A DNA stretch of 64,000 bases from Romanomermis culicivorax. Taxonomy: Eukaryota; Nematoda; Enoplea; Mermithida; Mermithidae. Position numbers and translations under genes: made by a program. This document shows, one piece after another, positions 23,628-35,700 of the stretch. The DNA is taken from positions 930,001-994,000 of the forward strand of contig CAWUHX010000029.1 of assembly GCA_963922205.1 (NCBI GenBank). The letters are read 5' to 3'. Numbering within the stretch: position 1 is the first letter of the stretch; the number at the start of each line of letters is the position of its first letter. Below the pieces are notes generated by a model. That model saw only the letters and a list, made by a program, of their open reading frames with translations, had not been told where the DNA came from and did no database searches.

Positions 23628-24050
23628 CATACATGTAATGGAGCCCCGAGGTCTGGGGGGGGGGGTTGGGCCACTTTTTTGGGCCGGGGGTCAGTAATTC
23701 CCAAAATTTTGGGGGGAGGGGGTCTCTGAAGGAAAAAAATTCGATTTTTTGATGAAAAAAGTCCAAAAAAAAGTTTAAAAAATAGTAATTTTTGTCTAAA
23801 AAATGATAAAAAATGTATTGGTGGCGCGAAGTGCCGAGAAAATTGCCCTTTTTGACCATTTTTTGTTGAAAAATTGACATTATTCATCAAAAAATTGACA
23901 TTTTTCTGACCAGAAGTATGGGGGTCCATGGGCTACCTTATGGCTAGCCATAGGATTGAAAAATCCTGGGAGGCGGTTGCCCAATGGCTAGCCATATGGT
24001 CAATGATTTCTACGGGGTTCCCATAGCACTTCCCCCCAATAACATGTATG
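23628..24050. mobile_element. Family B MITE, reverse orientation, 423 bp
   Basis: It begins CATACATGTAATGGAGCC, the right-hand end of the family read backwards, and ends CCAATAACATGTATG. It contains the GGCTAGCC words and the hairpin GGCGCGAAGTGCC (23823-23835). The flanking 8-mers do not match. Confidence 0.78.
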
Positions 24051-24630
24051 GTTGCAATGGCTGTACCCTCGCAGGAGTCTGATCTGGAATCACTGGGACC
24101 AGGGGCAGCATGCCCTTGCTGATCCCCGTCTCCCAAATTGACTAGATTCCTAGCACTCGCCACTCTGGGTAGTGATCTATGCAAAGTATTACCTCTCCAT
24201 ATCCTTTCATTTGGCATTTCAAATCCTGCTAATTTTCTATAGAAACCTGGAGGATATTCCTTTCTCCTAGTCTGACTACGAAGTTCCCTTATTAGGAGTT
24301 AAAAGCCACCACTTGTTGTCCAGGTCTTTCCTTAGGGTTTAAGAAAAGATTGGTTCAGGTCTGAACTGACTTGTTATAGCTAATTCCTTGGCCACGCCTC
24401 GGAGATCGCGCAACAGTCTGGTTCCCCCAGACCTGGCAACAACAATTAATAACTTACCTTAAATGAGGGGCCTCACAACAGAGCCCTCGAAGTCTCCCAG
24501 GAGAGAGAGGTTTCCCCTCAGGGATAGACTTACCTGCAGGATCCCTTGTAAGGTCTTCCTGGGCTTGCAGTCAGCAAGCGAGGTACCTGGGCCTTTGGCC
24601 CTTCACTCTGGACTCTGGTCGAATCTAAAT
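24051..24630. other. GC-richer segment of unknown origin
   Basis: About 580 bp have clearly higher GC and more balanced composition than the neighbours. The minus strand shows open stretches and splice-donor-like GTAAGT words, but no domain I know. Composition and an abrupt left edge at a family B MITE suggest a fragment of a retroelement, perhaps an LTR plus leader. This is a guess. Confidence 0.35.
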
Positions 24631-25402
24631 AATAAATAATATCTGACGAATATTAAAATGAATGTGGGTACACTGCTGCTAGTTTGCTGGGTAAAGGTTT
24701 ATTGGACGCCAGCATAAACTTTACTGAAGAATATAAAATATGACAATGATTAATCACTATCATTTTTGTCTTTCTGTGGCGCTCCACTTCTACGCAAATG
24801 TCTGTGACACTGGTCGTCCAATTTGTCGATTTGCATGTTAATTTCCCCTCGCAGTTTGCCAGCAACAGGGCCCTCAACATTTTGGATCAAAAGTAAATTT
24901 GATCGAGATCATCTTCTAAATTGTATACAAATGTGACTGCTGACATATCTGTGCTCAGCCAAAATGAGGATACATAGACTGCATTTGAAATATTGATCCT
25001 TCCGGTGCAAAGCACAGGAAAGAACATTAGGAAGATGAATATTTTTAACACTAATTTCCTGATTTAAAATGTTATTTTCCCGGTCTGACGATGTTCATTC
25101 ATGCTTGAAAAATCTGCGGATTTTTTCAATCTGCTAACCAGCAAAAGAATCAGCATGAAGTCAAGGACGTTTCATAAATTTGGGCGAAACAGCAAAATTA
25201 GCAAAAAAATTACAGACTTGACGTATTGGTCTTTCTCAAAAAATGTGTCAAGGAAAAATGTGAATCTTCATCAAATATCATGATAAAATATTGAAGATTA
25301 CCAATTGAAACATGAGATAATACGGTCAAGATGATGAAAACTGTTATAGACTAAGTGATAAGTGAAGATAGGCATGCTCAAAGCAGCGCCTGAGCTAGGC
25401 AG
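24631..25402. other. AT-rich; start of mosaic repeat R
   Basis: No gene. From about 25090 to 25400 the sequence is a diverged copy of a block seen again at about 26515-26720 and 29580-29770. Shared phrases include ATATTGAAGATTACCAAT and ACATGAGATAATACG. Confidence 0.55.
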
Positions 25403-25843
25403 CATACATGTAATTGGGGGGAAGTGCTACGGGAACCCCCCCCCCCAGAAATCGTCGACCATACGGCTAGCCATTGGGCGACCCCCCCCCCCAGGATTTT
25501 CGAATCCTATGGCTAGCCATATGGTAGCCCTAGGGACCCCCATGGTTTAAGTCGGAAAAATACTGAAAAATGTCATTTTTTCATGAAAAATGTCAATTTT
25601 TGAACAAAAAATGGTCAAAAACGTCAATTTTCTCGGCGCTTCGCCCCATAAGTACATATTTTATCATTTTTTAGACAAAAATTACTACTTTTAAACCGTT
25701 TTTCGGACATTTTTCATGGAAAAAATCGAATTTTTTTTTCTTTCAGGACCCCTACCCCCAAAATTTTGGGAATTACTGACTCCCGGTCCCAAAAAAGTGC
25801 TCCAACCCCAACCCCCAGACCCCAGAGCTCCATTACATGTATG
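25403..25843. mobile_element. Family B MITE, 441 bp
   Basis: CATACATGTAATTGGGGGG to CTCCATTACATGTATG. It is nearly colinear with the 7010-7454 copy, including TCGTCGACCATACGGCTAGC, the GGCGCTTCGCCCC word (25635-25647) and the closing CAGACCCCAGAGCTCC. The flanks CTAGGCAG and CTGAGTAG match only partly. It sits inside repeat R. Confidence 0.8.
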
Positions 25844-27960
25844 CTGAGTAGGGTTTTTTTTGACCTATGACGACCTAAAATTTTACAAGCCATTCCAAAT
25901 TTTTACAAGCCAATTTTATAATATCAGTATATGTGAATAAATTCCATTGCTAAGTTATTTTTTAAAGAAATGTATATATTGAGCATCATGGCAATCGATC
26001 AAAAAAGAGATGTCATTCAACATTTATTCAATAACATTTTAGAGCCGTTGATTCATTAAAATTCAGGAAACATTTGGAATTTTTGAGTTTGATCGAAGTC
26101 GAATCTACAAGCATTGTGGATCAAATTTTCCAGCAAACTATCCAAGAACATAATGACTTTGAATTACATGAGAAATCGGTGGTTAAGTTCTCTCTGATCA
26201 CAAGTGAGAGCCCAAAAAAGCTATTAATCTTTCCTGCCTGAAACGCCAGAAAATTTTTTTGGGTATTGACATTCTACGATGCTGGCAATTACATTTTCCA
26301 AACACTTATTTGAAGAATTAGATTCGAATTTTCTGTTCAAAAGTCGTAATTTCTAGAATTTTATGTTTGAAAAATTTTAAAACCATTAATTTATTCACAC
26401 ACGCTCATGAACTTGACCAAAAAGATATGAGTAAGAAGAGTAGAAATTTCCGAAAACAACTTCCGCGAAGCTTTTGAATTGATTTCACGTTAAGGAAGGA
26501 ATAATCCCTTCAAAAAGTTTACAGACTTGGCGTATTGATCTTTCTCAAAAAATGTGTCAAGCGAAAAATGTGAATCTTCATTAAATATCAAGATGAAATA
26601 TTGAAGATTACCAATTAAAACATGAGATAATACGTTTAAGATGATTAAAACTATTAAAGATTAAATGATAAGTGAATGTAGACATGTTAGAAGCGGCGCT
26701 TGAGCTAGGAAATAAATAATAATGCTTATTTAAGTTATAACGGGCGCGAAGCGCCGGAAAATGTTGAGACTATGACCTAAAATGCACCAGAATGCATCTT
26801 TTCTGTATCCGATATGATCAAACACATGACTCAAAAAATTCTGAAAAGCCATTTTGGCTTGTTGGACTAAAATTCTACAAGCCATTTTGTCAGTCCAACA
26901 AGCCATGGCTTGTAAAATGCTAAAAAAACTATGGAGCTAGGTAATTACATACTAATGATTATTAAAATTATAGTTGGCACAAAGCACCAGAAAATTATGA
27001 GATTATGACCTTCTAAAATGCACCATAATGCATCTTTTGTGTATAGGATCACCAAAATTTTCTTGCCCAAATAGAGAAAGAGCCCGTAATTTTTTCCCCT
27101 TTTCTAAATTTTTTTCCCCAAAAACACGATTTGGGGAAGAAACAGTGCCTGTTACAACACAATAAAAGTGAATATAGGAAACAAGAAAATTAAATGTGTA
27201 ATTCAATCTTAAATTTGAATGAATTTATAGCTTTTTGACAAGACATTTCAAAGTCTTAAAATAAGAAAAATAATTGATTTCGAAAGTTCAGAATCAATGA
27301 CTGACACATTATAGAAGAATATTCGTGATCAAGCACAAGACTCAAAAAATTCTGCACCAGTGCAGAAATCACCAAAAAAATTCTACACAAAGCCTAAAAA
27401 GTCTGCACAGTGCAGAAAAAACACTGGATCAAAGTAACCCACACTATGGGAGACTTTGATCACCATAGTAACGTGATATCCCTAGAGAACAAAACAATTT
27501 GGCGAGGAATGGTATTGACATGAGGTTTACAATCATTGATAACTGACTGATCACATTGTTGAGCAAAAAACTGTTTTTTTCGATGAACAAAAATATATTG
27601 GTATTACTGCAGCTGGTGCACACTACCCCACTGTTTTTTTTTCCCCCGGGCCTTTTCCCCAAATGGGGAAAGGGGTCAAAATTTTTTTCCTCATTTTCCC
27701 GAAGTCGTTTTTTCGCTTAAAAATGCTCACAGACGCTTTATTTAGGTGTTTTTGAGCCTTTTAAAGCCTTCTGGTGTTTTCAGACCCGTTAATTCATTAA
27801 AATTGAGGAAAAATTGAAATTTTCGAGTTCAAAGTTTGATCTACAAGCATTGGAACAAACTTTCAAGCAAACTATCCAAAAGCATAATGACTTTGAATTA
27901 CATGAGAAATCGATGGTTAAGTCCTCTATGATGACAAGTGTTTAAGTCCTCTATGATGAC
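25844..27960. repeat. Mosaic repeat R, several diverged copies
   Basis: AT-rich repeats share phrases with 29271-29836 and 31825-31946: GGCGCGAAGCGCCGGAAAA (26743 on), AAAATGCACCATAATGCATC (about 27015), and GAGAAAGAGCCC followed by CCCC/TTTT stretches ending at AACAGTG. At 27590-27720 another copy lies in reverse, with GGTGCACACTACCCC. No coding region. This family is the substrate for several later insertions. Confidence 0.6.
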
Positions 27961-29270
27961 AATAATTAATAAGGATATTGTAGGTCATTTTGACAGATAT
28001 GCCTTATTCAGTAGTAGGCAGTTTGGATTCAGAAAGAATAAATCATGTGTCTTACAACTTCTTGAATGTAAAACTAAGTGGGTTAAGAAGTTGGATGATC
28101 AAGTTCCTGTTGATGTTGTATACATTGATTTTAAGAAAGCATTTGATACTGTCTCACATTCAAAGCTCTTACAAAAATTAAAAGGATATAAAATTGATAA
28201 ATTCACAATAAATTAGATTTGTGACTTCCTTACAAATAGAATTCAATGTGTAAAACTAAGTAATACCATTTCTGCTCCAACTCCAATAATTAGTGGTGTT
28301 CCTCAAGGAAGTGTGTTAGGTCCAACATTGTTCCTGATATTTATAAATGATCTGAGTGATATAATTAAAAGTGATCTCTATCTATTTGCAGATGATGCTA
28401 AAATTTTTAATGATGCATGTAATACAGTATTAATCCAGGAAGATTTAAACAGTTTCTATAATTGGTCTGAGGAATGGCAACTCAGTATGTCATTGCCTAA
28501 ATGTGCAGTCTTACAATTGGGGAAAAATAATCCATCAAATCAGTACAAAATTGGTGAATGTGATCTTGATGCTGTCACTGAAATGAAAGATTATGTTGAT
28601 GAAAAACTCAGTTTTGTTCCGCACTGTGATTACATGATCAAGAAGGCTTCTGGGTTTCAAATCTAATTTTTAAATGTTTCAACTCAAATATAAATGAATT
28701 GAAAATCAGGGCATTTAAAACTTATGTTCGCCCAATCCTTGAGTATGGTAGTCCTATTTGGAATCCTTCTCTAATGGGTGAAATACAAAGGGTAGAGAAA
28801 GTTCAGAGGTGTTTCACAATACGATTATATGGTTTTAACTCTAGGAATTATCAAGAAAGATTGGAGTCCGCCAGTCTGCATTCTCTTGATTTTAGGAGAA
28901 CTATAACTGATTTATGCTATGTTTATTCTATAATCTGTAACAGCATTCTGGACTCAAATAATTTTTTTGTATACAGTAAATTTAATTATCGTATTAACAA
29001 TCCATATAAATTATATAAGACAAAATTTCGTACACGATTACTTGAAAAAGATTTTTGTAATAGATATATTGATACGTGGAATATGTTACCTAGTCATGTT
29101 ACATCTGCCGTTAATGTTCATGTATTTAAAAAACGATGCATTGCGTTTTTGAGCTTATATCCGCGCGATACTAATCGCCTTTAAGCTCGTGATAATATTC
29201 TTTTTTCTTTATTCTTTTGTGAATGTATTTTTTCTAATGACGAATAAACTATTTCTATTCTATTCTATTC
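27961..29270 (+). pseudogene. 5'-truncated LINE (CR1/L2-like), reverse transcriptase part
   Basis: The frame encodes the end of a non-LTR reverse transcriptase. Motifs: VVYIDFKKAFDTVSH, ISGVPQGSVLGPTLFLIFIN, LYLFADDAKIFND, then the thumb and C-terminal part with VRPILEYGSPIWNPSL and DTWNMLPSHV. It is broken by a TAG at about 28214 and a frame change near 28660. The 3' end is a TTCTA/TTCTATTC microsatellite, as in CR1/L2-type elements. A short repeat CAAGTG flanks it, and its 5' junction carries a 21-bp duplication of target sequence. It is the same family as the LINE at 47866-61190. Confidence 0.85.
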
Positions 29271-29836
29271 AAGTGAGAACCCAAAAGGGATGATATTAAT
29301 CTTTCCGGCGCGTAGCGCCGGAAAAATTTTTTGGGTATTGATATTCTGCGACGCTAGAAAATCAATTTTCCGAACATTTATTTCAAGAATTAGACTTGAA
29401 TTTTGTGTTCAAAAGTCGTAATTTCTAGAATTTTACATGAAAAATTTTGAAACCAGTATAATTTATTTGTAAACTCTCATACTTGGTCGAAAATATATGA
29501 GTAAACAGAGTATAAACTTCCGAAAGATATTTCCATGAAGCATTTGAATTGATTTTACGTTAGAAAAGAAATAATTGCATCAAAAAGCTTAGACTTGACG
29601 TATTGATCTTTCTCAAAAGGAAAAAATGCGAATCTTCATCAAATATCATGATAAAATATTGAAGATTACCAATGAAAACATGAGATAATACGTTCAAGAT
29701 GATGAAAACTATTATAGATTATATGATAAATGAAGGTAGACAAAGACATGCTAAAAGCCGCACCTGAGCTAACTAATGCATAATAATGATTATTAAAGTA
29801 ATAATCGGCGCGAAGCGCCGGAAAATTTCGAGATTA
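29271..29836. repeat. Mosaic repeat R, copy interrupted by a LINE
   Basis: It contains GGCGCGTAGCGCC (29307-29319) and GGCGCGAAGCGCC (29807-29819), each followed by GGAAAA and a T or AT-rich stretch. It breaks off at GAGATTATG, and the family phrase resumes at 31825 after an inserted LINE and MITE. Confidence 0.65.
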
Positions 29837-31627
29837 TGAAATGAAAATGAAATGGAATGAAAAATATTTACTGCTGTTACACAAAACAAAACGAAAGAAA
29901 AACGCAAAGTGAAATACATAAAAGTCACATAAAGAATAAGATTAGTAAATCGACCCACAGGAAATGTAAATATCTTAAGAAATAGATAAATCATGCAGCA
30001 ATAGGGTGCAAACGTTACTTGAAAAGTAACAACTTACATGCACCACTCAATTCGATTATCAAAGTTTAGAAGTTTAATTTTTTCTTTGAAAGTGTGCAAA
30101 CTGGGAGAATTAACGATATCAAAAGATAAAGAGTTCCAGACATTAATATAACGGTTAAAAAAATCAAACTGGCAAGCAGTAGTATGAACTGACTTTATTG
30201 TCAATCTAAGATCATGATTACGACGCGTATTGTTGTTGTTTATACAGAAAAAGTCATCAGGATTTAGAATTGTTTTTTTGTGGATTATGTTGTACATGGT
30301 ACAGAGGGCAGATTCTAATCTACGAATATCAAGCTTGTGTAGACCTAGCCTTTGAAGTCTATCTTCATAGGACAAACCACATTTATGACCAAAAATCTTT
30401 CTGGTAAATCTACGTTGAACATTTTCGATGTAGCGTACGTCCGCTAAAAAATGTGGATTCTATACTGAACTACAGTATTCTAATATTGGACGTACATAAG
30501 TAACGAAAGCCTTTGCTAGAGTATTTCCCTCACGGGAGACGAAAGACTTGAAAATTAAAGTAGACCTATTATAGGCATTTTTTACGATGTATCTAAAGTG
30601 TTCTTTAAACTTCATATTAGGAGATATAAGAATTCCCAAATCTTTAACATAACTTGCGTTTGATGGGAGATGTTGGTAACAAAGTGTATATTGACAAGAT
30701 GGGTTTTTTGCACCTAAATACAAGACATAACTCTTTCTAGTAGATATAGGTAATTGCCAAGCAGTAGACCAATTTGAAAGAGTATCAATGTCTTGTTGAA
30801 GAATCATAAAATTTGTTGATACATTGAAAGTTTTTAGATCATCTGCAAAAAGAAAAATTTCACTTTTGATATTGTCAATAATGTCATTTATGTACAAAAG
30901 AAACAAGGTTGGACCTAATACACTACCTTGGGGCACACCACTAGACACTTTGAGCTGAGACGATAGAGAGTTTCCAATTTTGACCCTTTGAAATCTATTC
31001 TTAAGAAAATTTGATATCCAGCTTAAAAGGGGACCAGAGAGGCCATATTTAGAAAGTTTGAGAAGGAGCTTAAAATGGGAAACTGAGTCAAAGGCCTTGG
31101 CAAAGTCAATGTACACTATATCTGAGGAGTGTCCTTTGTCCAATTGATTTAGCCATGAGTTTTTACACTTGAGTAACTGTAGTTCGCAGGATCTATGTTT
31201 TAGGAAACCAAACTGTTGATCTGCTAAAAGGTTATGCTGATGAAGGAAACTTAAAATTTTATTATTAATAATTTTTTCCATAATTTTGCATGGGACTGAA
31301 CATAGGGAAACAGGACGATAATTTTCAACCAGGGCTGGGTCACCTTTTTTGAAAATAGGAACAACAGTTGCAAAATTCCATAACTTAGGAAGGTGGCTCG
31401 TCTGGAAAGAAACTTCAAAAATTGATGAAAGTGGTTGGGCCAAATGTGTAGCAAGTTTTTTGATCACAAAAGCACAAAGATTGTCAGGTCCCAGTGCAGT
31501 GGATGGCTTGATGCTTTTTATGGCTGCTAAAACGATTGGAATGGTGAAAGATACTGATGACAGAACAACATTTGATCGGCTTTTGAACTCGGGCAAAGTG
31601 TCATTATCCAGTGTAAAAACAGAAAAT
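29837..31627 (-). pseudogene. Second LINE family, 5'-truncated reverse transcriptase
   Basis: The minus-strand frame 31596-30460 gives 378 residues covering most of a non-LTR RT: AIKSIKPSTALGPDNL, LWNFATVVPIFKKGDP, ENYRPVSLCSV, VYIDFAKAFDSVSH, GVPQGSVLGPTLFLLYINDI and FADDLKTFN. A TAG at about 30460 interrupts the frame, which then continues to 30034 with FFNRYINVWNSLSFDIV. The 3' tail is CATTT-type microsatellite. The endonuclease and ORF1 are missing. It is related to, but clearly different from, the LINE at 27961. It inserted into repeat R. Confidence 0.86.
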
Positions 31628-31824
31628 CATACCTGTACTTGGGGGGGGGGTTGGGGGGGGACCCCCCCAACTCGGCCAACCCTGTACCCAAAATCATTCC
31701 CCCCCAGTTTGGAAAAAATTAAAAAAATTTTCAAAAAAGTGTAATGTTTTTTGGCCTTTTTTGGGAAAAATTTCGACTTTTTCCTACCCCCCCCCCCCAA
31801 CTGGTCGGAGGTCTTACAGGTATG
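31628..31824. mobile_element. Family A MITE, 197 bp, next to LINE
   Basis: CATACCTGTACTTGGGG to GGTCTTACAGGTATG. Flanks are CAGAAAAT, the last bases of the LINE, and TCTAAAAT, part of repeat R. They share only the AAAAT end, so either the MITE came first and the LINE joined at that point, or recombination replaced one flank. Confidence 0.8.
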
Positions 31825-31946
31825 TCTAAAATGCACCAAAATGCATCTTTTCTGTATCCGATATCCGGGGAAAGAGCCCAAAATTTTTTTCCCTTTTCCG
31901 AATTTTTTTTCCCGAAAAAGCACGATTTGGGGGGAAAAAAACAGTG
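31825..31946. repeat. Repeat R, continuation up to foldback insertion
   Basis: TCTAAAATGCACCAAAATGC and onward match the 27010-27150 copy. It ends at GGGGAAAAAAACAGTG where the foldback tip begins. Confidence 0.65.
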
Positions 31947-31948
31947 CA

Positions 31949-31957
31949 CTACCCTAT
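31949..31957. repeat. MULE target-site duplication, left copy
   Basis: CTACCCTAT, identical to 41734-41742. Nine base pairs is the standard target duplication length for Mutator-like elements. Confidence 0.95.
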
Positions 31958-32050
31958 GGCTGTGGCTATACAGACTGCAGTCTGTATATCCGCCTGACTA
32001 TACAGACTGCAGTCTGTATAGACAGGCGACTATACAGACTGTGTTTTGCT
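31958..32050. repeat. MULE left terminal inverted repeat
   Basis: It starts GGCTGTGGC and contains two copies of a 22-bp perfect palindrome (31967-31988 and 31999-32020; core ACAGACTGCAGTCTGT) plus a half site at 32031-32040. Such repeated palindromes are likely transposase binding sites. Confidence 0.93.
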
Positions 32051-32741
32051 TTTCGCTCGATACAGTAAACTGTAACAACAAATGAAAAAAGCTATCAACC
32101 TGCGAACAAAGTATGAAATTGACACAACTGCATCATTGGTTAGGTGTATCAGGGCGGCCACAGTGAACACTATTTACGAGATGAACATTTATAAGATCTT
32201 TGTTATCAAATTTTAAAAATAAAAATTCCCCTATTGCTGACATTGGCTTCAATATGCGTTTATAACGATTCAAGCACATTGGATACAACTATATGATTCG
32301 AAAACAACATCCGTCTAGAAATGAACGAGAGATAATATTTCGATGACTGAACGAGTATATTGCTTGATCATCATTAATGATTATATTAATAAAGAATTGT
32401 TGCAACTTGCCAAAATTAAAAAATATGCATGCCTTGACAGTTCACAAAAAGATTGCACATAGGTTTCTTTACACTGCTTTACGATCTGTTGGCTTTGCTA
32501 TGAACATTGTGAAATATGCATTCTTTCCTTTTCAGTCTGAAACCAATGAGTGTTTGAGTTACGAAGAAATGCTACCCTGAAATTCAATTTTTAATCATCC
32601 AGCTCTTTAGATTCTGAGATGTGTGCATCATTTCACACAGAATATTCAGTGTGTATACATAACCAATTGGTATTGGAAAAGAAATTGAACTACTGACATC
32701 GGTGTTGATGATGATCGATTTTTAAACAACCTTTATTGCAG

Positions 32742-35700
32742 ATTGTTAATCATGCGGATCTTAACGCCTTATGAACAATGGCTGCTGACTAATGGCAGTC
32801 TTTTATTCCGATCAACTGGCCCGAATCCGATTTTGTCACACTTTTATCTTTGCAATATAAAAATTAATGAATTTGAATATTCGAGCGTTGAACAAGCATA
32901 CCAATTTTTCAAAGTGAAAAACATTTTCAAAGACGACGAAAATGGAAAAAGTATGAACCACATTTTGAAATCATGTCTAACAACCTGTTGCTTTTTTCTT
33001 ACGCGTTTCTTGATCTTTGTCTTCTGGGCATCAAGTCGCAACTTTCTTATAGTCTTCATAAAACTAGGAAAAGGCTATAACCATGTGACAAGATAATTTG
33101 ACTTTCCACATATTAGGACCAGTGTTGCCAAGTTAGGGGTTTTTCCTCAAATCTAGGGGTTTTTCGAGGGCGTTGAGGTTTTTCAACGAATTGGCTTGTT
33201 TGAATTTTGTGTGCTTGATGAAGAATTACTGTATAAAAAAAGCGTGATGAAATTGAAAAAATGAAACCTGAAATGAATATTGATTGAATAGTGTGGCCAG
33301 TTTGTGTAATTTACAATTGAATTAGCATGTTTTTTACTTAATTACCGAATTTTGGCTTTTGGTGCAGCATGTTTTCTCAAAAGTTTTTTTTGATCACATA
33401 TATTCTTCTATAATGTGTCAGTCATTGATTCTAAACCTTTAAAATCAATTATTTTCCGTATTTTAAGATTTTAAAATGTCTAGTAAAAAAACTATAAATT
33501 CGTTCAAATTTAACATTGAATTGCTCATTTAATTTGCTTTTTCACTTGTAGCAGGCAGTGTTCTACCCCCAAATCGTTCTTTTTTTGGAAAAAAATTTAG
33601 AAAAGGAAAAAAAATTTGGGCTCTTCCCCCATCTGTGGAAGAAAATTTTGGGGACATGATACACAAAAAATGCATTTTAATGAATTTTAGAAGGTCATAA
33701 TTGCAAAATTTTCTGGCGATTTTGTGATTGAAAATGTGAATCGTCTTACGATTCTTAAAATAAAACGTCCAGAACCGGCTATTATACAGATCAAAAATTA
33801 CATCACAACTCCATTCAAAATAACCTGATTTTCCCAGGTTTCCCAGATGCTGAAAAAACCTGGAATCCCTGCCCTGTGTTGATAACTTAGCCTAAGGTAG
33901 CAAAAACTTGAAAAAAAGATCGAACTATGTCAAAACATTTGTTGGAGATTTTTTACAGAAATACTGTCCACAAGTTATCCCCATGAACAAAAGAGCATAG
34001 GAAGTTGTGTCCAGTCCAAGGACCACTTATTACGATTGAAATGGGATAGAATTAAAGAATTGATAATTTTTGCTCTGGACAAAGAAAAGGTATGACCTTC
34101 ATGTTGAAAGTAGATATGCAAAGCTAAAATATTTTTTTAGGATCGTCAAATGCCTAATATCAAGCAATTATTCGACATTTACCCGGATCAAAAAATTTAC
34201 GAATTCGTCAGATGTTCTTTTTGGGGCATTGGTACTGTCTACTAGTTCAAAACAGGTTATCTGAGAACTTCAATCTTACACTGCAGACTATATTTACAAA
34301 TGAAAAATATATTATTCCTCAAAATCACATTATTGAGTAGCTTTAGGTGCAGATCACTATTGTTGTGGAAATATTCAAAGATGCATTTTTGTATCATCAC
34401 AGTGATCCGAGAATTTACATTTTCATATTTTTCTATTCTAAAACGGTGAAAAATGAATTTGCAGAACAATTATCCTTGGATAGAAGTTCTGAGTTTATGC
34501 TTCTTTTGATTTTTTTGTCGATTTTCATTGGGAGCGACTGTCAACTAATAAAAATAGATGAGACAATTCAATGGAATTAATGACTAAGTGAAAGTAGATA
34601 TGATGAAGGATGCATGCGTTTGACAAAAAAATGACTGTTATACTCACAACAAGTGCGAAGCACCAAAAAACTTCCACATTTTTTGAGATCTACAGTTTCC
34701 CAAAAAGCATCTTTCCGGTTTTGAACTCCTAAAGAATTTTCCACAATAAAAACGAGTGTGAAGTGTGCTTGATATTGTTTTGTGAATTAAAGTTTTGTAT
34801 TTTATAGAATACTAAATGATGCTTAGCAGTATAATGAATAGCTTTCTACGAAATTGAGAGTGTTGCTAATATCTTCAATTTTCGACTAGTCAAATCTTTG
34901 GTTGTACTTCTCAGATATCATGTTCTTGAAAAATCTACCCAATTTCCCTACACGGATCCTTTGAAAAATGCTATTCCAGGAAATAAAGGTATGGGTGGTG
35001 AAAACAAATCGGGCAAAATATGGGAGCGCATACGCTCAGGCGCGTTTCCAGAAGTTATAGCCTTAAGCGACAAAACCCTCGAAAACATCATCATACCACA
35101 GACGGAAAGTTACGTTATTCCCGAAGCCGATTTTTCCTTCATTTCAGCTGTGGCCAAACTCATAAAATTTTTACCGTCAAGAGGAATCATTATCCATGCT
35201 GGAGCCAATGATTTATATGATGAGACTGGTTCATTTCGCTCAGTCAATCTGGTATGGCAGTTGAAAACTCAAAATGTCCTAATAAAAATTTCATGGTTTA
35301 GCTGAAACGGTAAACAAGCATGCAATATAGCACAGCAAATTTTTCAGTTAGCTCGCCGAATGCTGAATACAGCTACATTTATAGCTGAAAACAACCCGGA
35401 TGTTTTCGTCCTTATGTCGCCCATATTGCCTAGAAATATTTGTACGAAATACAATAAGTAAGGTTGCAGAAAATAATCAGTAAGTGCACTGAGGTAATTT
35501 CAAGTCTACATTAATTTTTTACATGAATAATATGAAAAACCAGAAAAATACAGTAGGTACACAGTATATGATGCTAAATATTGATGTTAAACCTTTTTCA
35601 ACATTTTATATCTCCAATTTGCTTGAGATCACCTAATCTTTTGGATGAATTTACCCAAAAACTTTATAGTTTCTACACTCAGTCTCCTAGTCTAATCCAA

